A stretch of DNA of 7,430 nucleotides from a bacterium (GTDB lineage Bacteria > Zixibacteria > MSB-5A5 > GN15 > FEB-12). The position numbers and the translations under genes are program-made. Location: the NCBI GenBank assembly GCA_030668045.1, contig DAOUUR010000108.1:1-7430 (forward strand). The letters run 5' to 3'. The notes beneath the pieces were generated by a model that ran no database searches, had not been told where the DNA came from, and saw only the letters and a program-made list of their open reading frames with translations. Shown here piece by piece: positions 1 to 5,320 of this stretch (position 1 is its first letter; every line of letters begins with the position of its first letter).

Positions 1-1
1 T

Positions 2-898
2 CTCTGCTATCAGTGTCATGAGAAACAGCCTTTTATGAAAGAGTTTGTTCACGGTCCGGTCGGAGTAAATGACTGCAATGTCTGTCACGACCCCCATGCT
101 TCGGCAAATGTCGAGCAGCTTCGAGAACCCCCCGAAACAATCTGCTATACCTGCCATCAAGAGCAGGCAGATATTCCTACCAAACGACACATTCACGCCC
201 CGGTCGCAGAGGACTGTACTAATTGCCACGACCCGCACTCCAATGATGCCGAGTTCCTAATGGGTGACAGTCAACCAAATGTCTGTTACGAATGCCACGA
301 TAATATAGCCGACTATGCAACCTCAGAATACAAGCATGATCCGGTAGCGACCGGTGACTGCAAGAAGTGTCACAATGCTCACGCATCTGAAAACCCGCGG
401 CTCTACCCCCGTCCTCAGATGGAGCTCTGTCTCTCTTGTCACGAGGATATCAAAGAAGAGATTGATAATAACGTATCAAAACATGGACCCGTTATGGAAG
501 GTGACTGCAATGCCTGTCATGATCCTCACGGAAGTCCATACTACCAGATACTAAGACAGTACTTCCCTGAAGAGTTCTACATGCCGTACGCCACCGAGAA
601 CTACGCTATCTGCTTCCAATGCCATAACAAAGACTTGGCACTTGATGCCAGAACCACAACGCTTACCAATTTCCGCGATGGCGATGAAAATATGCACTAT
701 CTGCATGTTAACAAGGAGAAAAAGGGACGCAGTTGCAAAGCCTGCCACGAAGCCCATGCTTCATCTCAGGGAAAACATGTCCGGGTATCGGTTCCATTTG
801 GAAAAATGAATTGGGAATTGCCGGTCACCTTCACCAAGTATGAGGACGGCGGCAAATGTGTAGTGGGATGCCACGCACCAAAAGAATACAGACGCTGA
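2..898 (+). CDS. Paired-CXXCH multiheme cytochrome c, 5'-truncated by window edge
   Basis: The reading frame is open from base 2, and a CYQCH heme motif lies before the first ATG (base 35). That ATG is therefore internal and the gene begins outside the window. The 298 visible residues hold ten CXXCH motifs plus a final CX3CH (CVVGCH), so at least 11 likely hemes. The protein is built from repeats of about 40 residues: a lone CXXCH, then His-x-Pro-Val about 10 residues before a second CXXCH followed by xPH or xAH and Ala/Gly-Ser. The pre-motif His and the CXXCHxxH His are the likely distal ligands of bis-His hemes. This matches the doubled-CXXCH family of periplasmic or extracellular electron carriers. 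The C-terminal tail has a VPFG segment, a short strand region and CX3CH, which as I recall is a usual ending in this family. Its stop shares one base with the next start codon. Partner and electron acceptor cannot be told from sequence. Confidence 0.93.
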   Translation, partial: LCYQCHEKQPFMKEFVHGPVGVNDCNVCHDPHASANVEQLREPPETICYTCHQEQADIPTKRHIHAPVAEDCTNCHDPHSNDAEFLMGDSQPNVCYECHDNIADYATSEYKHDPVATGDCKKCHNAHASENPRLYPRPQMELCLSCHEDIKEEIDNNVSKHGPVMEGDCNACHDPHGSPYYQILRQYFPEEFYMPYATENYAICFQCHNKDLALDARTTTLTNFRDGDENMHYLHVNKEKKGRSCKACHEAHASSQGKHVRVSVPFGKMNWELPVTFTKYEDGGKCVVGCHAPKEYRR

Positions 899-1443
899 TG
901 ATAACCGCAAGAAGCCTCATCTGCTTTTGTGTCGTAGCACTCGTCTCAATCTCGGCTGGTACCGTAATCGGGCAGTCTGGAGATACAGAGAAGAAAGCCC
1001 GTCGGGCTAAGATCAAAGAAAGTCGCCGACTACTAAAAAGCGCGATTGCCAAAACCGAGGCTGGCGACTATACATCAGCCCTCGGTGAACTTGATTCTAT
1101 CCTCACGGTGGACGACACTAACCCGGACGCCTACTACTACAAAGGTATCGCCCAGGTGAGCACAGGCGATACTACCGATGCCATCGCGACACTAACACTC
1201 GGGTCTGAGAAGGCGCCACTGGCGCGGCGACTCAAGATATACCTGGCGCATCTCCTCCTCGCCGGAGGGCAGAATGATCAGGCGCTTGAACTGATCAACA
1301 GTGTTCTTGCGATCAAACCCGGCGAAGGTGAAGCTCTCTACTTGAAGGGCGTATTACTTCAAAAAGCTGGCGACAACACCGGTGCCATAGAGGCATATGA
1401 AAAAGCACTTGAGGTGACCATCGCAAAGAGTGACAAAAGATGA
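898..1443 (+). CDS. Exported small TPR-repeat protein
   Basis: This 181-residue protein has a signal peptide (residues 1-25, hydrophobic core LICFCVVALVSISA) followed by a basic linker and about four tetratricopeptide repeats (roughly 45-72, 77-104, 112-140 and 145-173). Typical TPR positions are visible, such as GDYTSALGELDSIL, PDAYYYKGIA and GDNTGAIEAYEKAL. The frame is open further upstream to an ATG at 856, but the start at 898 is preferred: it overlaps the upstream stop by one base (TGATG) and puts a normal signal peptide at the N terminus. No strong Shine-Dalgarno is present, which fits translational coupling to the cytochrome. There is no heme motif and no convincing lipobox. TPRs are protein-binding scaffolds, so a periplasmic role in assembling or docking the neighbouring cytochrome is a reasonable inference. 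The exact function is unknown. Confidence 0.85.
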   Translation: MITARSLICFCVVALVSISAGTVIGQSGDTEKKARRAKIKESRRLLKSAIAKTEAGDYTSALGELDSILTVDDTNPDAYYYKGIAQVSTGDTTDAIATLTLGSEKAPLARRLKIYLAHLLLAGGQNDQALELINSVLAIKPGEGEALYLKGVLLQKAGDNTGAIEAYEKALEVTIAKSDKR

Positions 1444-2561
1444 AGCTCAAAGCCCTCCACACCAGAATGAGCGTATGCCTGGTTGTGCTCACTATCCTTG
1501 CCCTGACCTTAGCACCATACTCCACCGCGGCTTTCCGCAACATACGGGAAGGCATGCTGGTTCCCTCTGTAACCGGAGTTGACCTTGACACTGGTAAGCA
1601 GGTCTCTTCGGACATAATGGTCCAAAAAAACTTGGTAATAATCATGTTCTGGGCTTCCTGGTCGCAGCGATCGATTGATGAACTGAAGGACCTCAAAGAA
1701 ATTTACAGACGTTTTTCCGATCAACCGGTGAAGATTATTGCTGTCAATGTGGAGGGACAGACAGTAACCGCCGCCGCCAAGACTCGCGTGGAGAAACTTG
1801 TCGCAGAATTGGACCTCCCTTTTCCGGTTGTTATGGATCAAGGACTTGAGATTTTTTCTCAATACGGAGTCATCGCCGTCCCCTCCACTGCTATAGTGGA
1901 CACCACTGGTACACTTCGGTACGGCCCGGCTGGCTATTCCCTGACTACTCATGACCTCATCATTGACTCCATTGAGGTGCTTATGGGCTTAAAACAGGCT
2001 TCTGTCGAGACTATTGTGTTTGAAGGCTACCGACCTACCAACGATGCCTCTCGTTATTATGGCATGGCTCTCAATCAAACCAACCGCCGCCAATACAAAC
2101 GAGCCCTGACCAACCTCGATGCAGCCATAGAGGCTGATGCCAAGTTCGCCAGTCCGAATTTGCTAAGAGGTGATATCTTCCTGCATCTCGACAGTTCCGT
2201 TGCTGCCGCAGAGGCCTTTGCTAAAGCCGCTGAGCTTGATTCCGGCTCGGTAGCGGCCTGGGCTGGCTGGGGTCAAGCCTTTCTCGCTCAGGGTATGACC
2301 GACTCCGCCTACGAGAAACTGGCCCATGCTCTGACGGTTGATGCATCCTACACGCCCGCCGTTCTCAATCTCGGCCTCTGCCTTTCTGAACAGGGCAAGG
2401 TGGATGATGCACGGGACTCGCTGAATAAGGCCAGGGACCTCAACCAGATGGATCCGATGGTTCACTACTACCTCGGCCAGGTGCACATACAAGCGAATGA
2501 CACGGCGGCGGCGGCGGAAGCATATAAAACTGCACTCACTCTGTTCTATCCAGCCAGGTAG
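1440..2561 (+). CDS. Exported TlpA/thioredoxin-like protein lacking active-site cysteines, fused to TPR domain
   Basis: This 373-residue protein has a signal peptide (about 1-31, ending STAA) and a thioredoxin-like fold of the TlpA/ResA/AhpC-TSA group (about 36-183). The fold is shown by VPSVTGVDLDTGK, the strand NLVIIMFWASW, KIIAVNVEG and the cis-proline segment AVPSTAIVD (Pro148). About five TPRs follow (204-370). Where TlpA/ResA proteins carry WCxxC, this one reads W-S-Q-R-S (residues 74-78; Ser75 TCG, Ser78 TCG). It therefore cannot do dithiol-disulfide exchange at that site; the only cysteines I see are in the signal peptide and in a TPR. TlpA/ResA relatives normally keep apocytochrome CXXCH cysteines reduced for heme attachment. 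A chaperone or adaptor role is more likely here, but that is inference. Its ATGA overlap with the TPR gene, and the weak ribosome binding site, indicate coupled translation. Confidence 0.88.
   Translation: MKLKALHTRMSVCLVVLTILALTLAPYSTAAFRNIREGMLVPSVTGVDLDTGKQVSSDIMVQKNLVIIMFWASWSQRSIDELKDLKEIYRRFSDQPVKIIAVNVEGQTVTAAAKTRVEKLVAELDLPFPVVMDQGLEIFSQYGVIAVPSTAIVDTTGTLRYGPAGYSLTTHDLIIDSIEVLMGLKQASVETIVFEGYRPTNDASRYYGMALNQTNRRQYKRALTNLDAAIEADAKFASPNLLRGDIFLHLDSSVAAAEAFAKAAELDSGSVAAWAGWGQAFLAQGMTDSAYEKLAHALTVDASYTPAVLNLGLCLSEQGKVDDARDSLNKARDLNQMDPMVHYYLGQVHIQANDTAAAAEAYKTALTLFYPAR
2503..2517 (+). repeat. (CGG)5 triplet microsatellite
   Basis: Five perfect CGG units lie inside the last TPR of the thioredoxin-TPR gene and help encode an Ala4 stretch. 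Slippage by whole units would add or remove Ala without shifting the frame. Confidence 0.6.
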
Positions 2562-2570
2562 CTAAAAGAA

Positions 2571-2600
2571 CTCGCTTTATCGTCTTTGGCCGTGTATAAT
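2571..2600 (+). promoter_or_regulatory. Possible promoter with perfect -10 box
   Basis: A perfect TATAAT (2595-2600) sits in the 81-bp gap before the LolA-like gene, giving a predicted start near 2606-2608. No good -35 hexamer lies at the right distance (TCGCTT at 17-bp spacing matches only two of six positions), and there is no TGn extension. It may need an activator or may be chance. The gap itself, larger than the others in this cluster, makes a new transcript start here plausible. Confidence 0.3.
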
Positions 2601-2602
2601 TT

Positions 2603-2625
2603 GGGTCTTATAGTGAGAAAGACCC
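2603..2625 (+). promoter_or_regulatory. Perfect 7-bp hairpin at predicted 5' end of transcript
   Basis: GGGTCTT (2603-2609) and AAGACCC (2619-2625) are exact inverted repeats with a 9-base loop. No T-run follows on either strand, so this is not a typical intrinsic terminator. It starts two bases after the TATAAT box, so it could be an operator, a 5'-end mRNA stabiliser, or a processing site within a longer operon transcript. Confidence 0.4.
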
Positions 2626-2642
2626 TGATAAATAGGAAGTTT

Positions 2643-3491
2643 ATGAGGACAATAAATAGAACTCTTATGCTGGTTCTGGTCGTTATGGTCGCCAACGCAG
2701 TCACAAGCGACGCAGTCGCTGGCGACCCTCCCCAAATCACCAAATTCCATGGTCACCCGTCCAGCTCGGGACAGAAACTCAATTACGACTCTCTCTTTAA
2801 CGCCGCGACCCCTCTCTCGTCATCACCCAAAGCTCAGGCCCTAATCGACGGCGTCATGCTCAGGTACGGTGGTCGCTCAGAACTTGAGAAACTGACCTCC
2901 TTAGCGCTTGACTACGTACCTGATGGCAGCCAGAATTCCAATGTGACCATTACCAAGCTCTGGCGTTCAGGTCGCCGCCTGAAGTACTCCAAAGCCGGTT
3001 CGGTCCAGCCGACCTCTCGATACCTCAACGGCCAGGAATGTTGGCTAATCCTTAAGGAACAACTCCACACTGCTACAAAGCGCTACTACAAGGCCGAGCT
3101 ATACAGCTATCTGGTTCTCGCCATGCCGCTGGCTATCGAAAAAGAATCATTTCCCGAAATAAAATATGGCCAGCGTGAAAACGATTCGCTGGAATATCTT
3201 TACCTGCATAAACCCGACAGCCTAATGATTGTCCTCGGTATAGATAGTGAAAATTATCTAATCAAATCGTGTGAGGGAATCGTGTATGAGGATGAGAATA
3301 GGGTCGTTTTCAAGAATCTGCTATCCGATTTTCGGGATGTCCATGGTTACACTTTCCCCCATCGAATCCAGAATATCTCTTTGGGTCTTGACATGGGAGC
3401 GCTTATTCTGGAAAACGTTGAAATCAACCCCTCTTTGCCCGATGAGCTGTTCCGACCGAAAGAAGCTGTACCGCCAGCTCAATCGCATTAG
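2643..3491 (+). CDS. Exported LolA-like (outer-membrane lipoprotein-sorting-type) protein
   Basis: The 282-residue protein has a clear signal peptide (cleavage about 26/27 after AVA). After a low-complexity Ser/Pro linker comes a domain from about 65 to 275 that reads like the LolA/LolB-type beta-barrel half: ALIDGVMLRYGG at its start, alternating beta strands, DVHGYTFPHRI, and the ending VEINPSLPDELF. The frame is open back to a TTG at 2586, but 2643 is chosen because AGGAAG lies just upstream and the signal peptide then begins normally. No heme motif or lipobox is present; the two cysteines are isolated. Proteins of this fold bind lipid or hydrophobic ligands in the periplasm. Being 10 bp ahead of the 17-heme cytochrome, it may help move that cytochrome or a lipid-linked partner to the outer membrane (inference). 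The family assignment is from pattern memory and is moderate. Confidence 0.7.
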   Translation: MRTINRTLMLVLVVMVANAVTSDAVAGDPPQITKFHGHPSSSGQKLNYDSLFNAATPLSSSPKAQALIDGVMLRYGGRSELEKLTSLALDYVPDGSQNSNVTITKLWRSGRRLKYSKAGSVQPTSRYLNGQECWLILKEQLHTATKRYYKAELYSYLVLAMPLAIEKESFPEIKYGQRENDSLEYLYLHKPDSLMIVLGIDSENYLIKSCEGIVYEDENRVVFKNLLSDFRDVHGYTFPHRIQNISLGLDMGALILENVEINPSLPDELFRPKEAVPPAQSH

Positions 3492-3501
3492 GTAGAATCG
3501 G

Positions 3502-4830
3502 ATGAATGGTATGCTGGCGAAAAGGATTGTCCCCCGTAAGGATTGCCACATTTGGTACATAGCCGTCGTGTTCTGCCTGCTGGCGACAATACCGATTTCA
3601 TCCTCGGCGGCAGATAAAGGAGCAGACAAAGACAAGACCTGCCTCGACTGCCACCCCAAGTACTACAAGGAGTTGCGGGGCAAATTCAATCACAAGCCAT
3701 TTGAGGAGCGAAAATGCGAGGACTGTCACCACTATCACGGTTTTCGTAACAAGCAGGAGCTCGTCACAACCGTGATGGAAACCTGTACCTCATGCCACCT
3801 GACTATAGAAGATATGCCTAAAGAGTCTTTGCACTACCCTATTCTTGAAGACAACAGTTGTAACGAATGCCACGAACCTCACAGTGCTGACAATAAGGAT
3901 TTACTCAAGGTGCCGGGGGCTGGCGGCTGTTTTGAGTGTCACGATGAACCCCCACCAGCGGGCAAAGGAATCCACCAGCCGTACGCTGATTCATCCTGTT
4001 TTGACTGCCACAATCCCCATGGCTCGCTGTTTGCCGGACTGCTGCAACTCCCGTCGGGATACATTTGCCTCGGTTGCCACGATGGCGTCCTGGACGGCTA
4101 TGGACCGGACGAAATGCACTCTGGGGACGAGCTTAGCTCCTGTGAACGGTGCCACGATGGCCACGAATCAGATTACCCTGATCTGCTCCAGAAAGAGGTC
4201 ACCGACCTTTGCCTCAAATGCCACGATGAATTGGCGGAGCGACTTGAGACCATACCTAAGCATTCGATTCTTGAGGATGAAGACTGTCTCGTTTGCCATC
4301 TCCCCCACTACAAGAAAGATGGCCAACATCTTGTGGACAAGCAGCGAGAACTGTGTTTCACCTGCCATTCCGACATCGAAGAAAGATTGAAAGCAAAATT
4401 CGTGCACAGCGTTGTGCTCGATGAAGACTGCAGCCTCTGTCACGATCCCCACGCTGGTGTTCTTAACGATACTCAGGCCGAGTTGTGCGCAAACTGTCAT
4501 GACGTCGAAGATGACGACTATCTCTCACGTCACGCCGGACTAACCCCCACCAAATGTTCCGGTTGTCACGATCCGCACGGATCCGGTTCAGAGAAGATGA
4601 TACGCCAGGTCGTTCATCCTCCGTTCGACGATGACGACTGCGGCACCTGCCATGAAGACACCATGACCCGTGATGAGTTAACCGACAGTGAACTCTGCCT
4701 GGCCTGCCACGATATTGATGACTCTCCTGATGTTCACTCCCGTTCGATCCTTGCCGAAAACAGTTGTGTAGCCTGCCATAATCCCCACGTGGCCAACCGG
4801 GAATCCCTGCTAATTGATCGTGATAATTGA
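3502..4830 (+). CDS. 17-heme paired-CXXCH cytochrome c
   Basis: This complete 442-residue protein has a signal peptide (about 1-36, ending SSSA) and 17 CXXCH motifs between residues 47 and 426, about one heme per 24 residues of mature protein. The order alternates a lone CXXCH with a CXXCHxPH motif preceded by a His about 8-10 residues earlier (KHSILEDEDC, VHSVVLDEDC, VHPPFDDDDC), giving a chain suited to bis-His hemes. It shares this repeat with the cytochrome at 2-898 but lacks that protein's VPFG/CX3CH tail, ending soon after its last heme. Linkers are very acidic (EDED, DDDD, EDDD). The 15th motif (CGTCHEDT) lacks the His three residues on. Start 3502 has AGGT 8 bases upstream; ATG 3511 is an alternative. 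Role: electron transfer along a heme chain in the periplasm or at the surface. It is probably cotranscribed with the LolA-like gene 10 bp upstream. Confidence 0.95.
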   Translation: MNGMLAKRIVPRKDCHIWYIAVVFCLLATIPISSSAADKGADKDKTCLDCHPKYYKELRGKFNHKPFEERKCEDCHHYHGFRNKQELVTTVMETCTSCHLTIEDMPKESLHYPILEDNSCNECHEPHSADNKDLLKVPGAGGCFECHDEPPPAGKGIHQPYADSSCFDCHNPHGSLFAGLLQLPSGYICLGCHDGVLDGYGPDEMHSGDELSSCERCHDGHESDYPDLLQKEVTDLCLKCHDELAERLETIPKHSILEDEDCLVCHLPHYKKDGQHLVDKQRELCFTCHSDIEERLKAKFVHSVVLDEDCSLCHDPHAGVLNDTQAELCANCHDVEDDDYLSRHAGLTPTKCSGCHDPHGSGSEKMIRQVVHPPFDDDDCGTCHEDTMTRDELTDSELCLACHDIDDSPDVHSRSILAENSCVACHNPHVANRESLLIDRDN

Positions 4831-4988
4831 CACCATCTTCACTTTTGGGCCTGTTTTGCTATTTAGTATACAGGAGTTCTATGACCGTTTCTCTCTTGTT
4901 ACATGTATCTCCCTGCATGACAGACACATACAGTCTTTTTATCAATCGCTTAAGAATAGAATAAATATAATAATATTGCATTTTGGGC

Positions 4989-5016
4989 TTGACAAGGAGA
5001 CAGATTATGTTATATT
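4989..5016 (+). promoter_or_regulatory. Strong sigma70-type promoter with UP-like element
   Basis: A consensus -35 TTGACA (4989-4994) is followed after 16 bases by TATATT (5011-5016), one mismatch from TATAAT. Immediately upstream, about 4961-4983 is almost pure A/T, where an UP element would contact the RNA polymerase alpha subunits. The predicted start is near 5022, giving a leader of about 95 bases before the small ORF and about 300 before the FnIII-NHL gene. It is likely the main promoter for the small ORF, FnIII-NHL and cytochrome genes. Confidence 0.7.
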
Positions 5017-5058
5017 TTTCTCATGTGTGTCACGGTAATGTCATCGGTATTGCAAACT

Positions 5059-5071
5059 TTGAATAATTCAA
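5059..5071. promoter_or_regulatory. Short palindrome in leader (possible operator)
   Basis: TTGAATAATTCAA is a perfect inverted repeat of 6-base arms around one base, about 40 bases downstream of the predicted transcription start. A dimeric repressor could bind there, but a site this short in A/T-rich DNA could be chance. Confidence 0.25.
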
Positions 5072-5078
5072 CGGCCAA

Positions 5079-5111
5079 ACTCCTGCATTTTACTACTCTT
5101 AGCAAAGGAGT
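5079..5111 (+). promoter_or_regulatory. Possible Shine-Dalgarno-sequestering hairpin
   Basis: ACTCC (5079-5083) can pair with GGAGT (5107-5111), and TGC (5084-5086) with GCA (5102-5104), leaving a two-A bulge and a 15-base A/T-rich loop. The paired GGAG is the core of the ribosome binding site AAAGGAG (5104-5110) of the small ORF at 5118. Folding would block translation initiation there. It matches no riboswitch class that I recognise, and the stem is short. Confidence 0.35.
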
Positions 5112-5117
5112 GAAAAG

Positions 5118-5297
5118 ATGGCCAATGGCAATGAGGTCAACTCTTTAGTACTGATTAATGACATGGATATCACCGATGTAAACAGTACTGCTTTTTGTTT
5201 TACGAAGCTTGTGAAAAAAATAACATACCATAACGATAACGTTGTCCGGGCAGGCAATGATTTTGCAGGTGCCCTTCAGGATAGGGTAGTCCTGTGA
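5118..5297 (+). CDS. Small ORF of 59 codons, unknown function
   Basis: ATG 5118 is preceded at 7 bases by AAAGGAG (5104-5110), one of the best ribosome binding sites in the window, and lies about 95 bases downstream of the predicted transcription start. The product is 59 residues, starts MANGNEVNS and ends QDRVVL. It has no signal peptide, no membrane segment, one cysteine (in TAFCFTK) and a lysine pair after it, so it would stay in the cytoplasm. The stop TGA at 5295-5297 overlaps a GTG that opens the FnIII-NHL frame (GTGA), and the likely real FnIII-NHL start is 23 bases further. It could be a small regulatory protein, a leader peptide coupling translation to the next gene, or a chance ORF: its composition is A/T-rich compared with the neighbours, and A7 (5214-5220) interrupts it. 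I do not recognise a family. Confidence 0.42.
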   Translation: MANGNEVNSLVLINDMDITDVNSTAFCFTKLVKKITYHNDNVVRAGNDFAGALQDRVVL

Positions 5298-5320
5298 AGT
5301 TGCGGAAAGGATTTACAATA

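Larger units (their letters stand above)
4831..5117. other. AT-rich intergenic regulatory region
   Basis: This is the only long stretch here without a full-length gene. It is visibly richer in A/T than its flanks and separates the 17-heme gene from the third operon. The first 100 bases hold no convincing terminator: the best candidate is AGAC/GTCT plus TTTTT at 4922-4940, with a stem of only 4 bp. An A/T-rich block runs about 4955-4980, followed by a strong promoter and a leader of about 95 bases with an inverted repeat and a possible Shine-Dalgarno-masking hairpin, each listed separately. Confidence 0.7.

Noticed and set aside
856..897. Upstream ATG for the TPR gene
   Set aside because: It lies inside the cytochrome's last heme motif and would place extra residues before a normal signal peptide; 898 gives the coupled start.
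914..933. Lipobox in the small TPR protein (Cys at residues 9 and 11)
   Set aside because: The cysteines lie at the start of the hydrophobic core, too early for signal peptidase II processing.
2586..2642. TTG start for the LolA-like gene
   Set aside because: It would overlap the putative -10 box and hairpin and bury the signal peptide; 2643 has AGGAAG upstream.
4922..4940. Intrinsic terminator after the 17-heme gene (AGAC...GTCT followed by TTTTT)
   Set aside because: The stem is only 4 bp and lies about 90 bases after the stop, too weak to call.
4881..4964. 27-codon ORF with AGGAG four bases upstream
   Set aside because: It lies before the strong promoter, has short ribosome binding site spacing, no promoter of its own and no recognisable product; it is probably chance.
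4814..5038. 74-codon plus-strand ORF overlapping the end of the 17-heme gene
   Set aside because: It has no ribosome binding site, runs through the promoter region, and is Phe/Ile-rich as expected from translated A/T-rich intergenic DNA.
5022..5117. c-di-GMP (GEMM) riboswitch in the leader, since these often precede multiheme cytochrome genes
   Set aside because: There are loose CAAAC and CAAAG stretches, but the paired conserved cores and tetraloop helix of GEMM are not visible in the right order.
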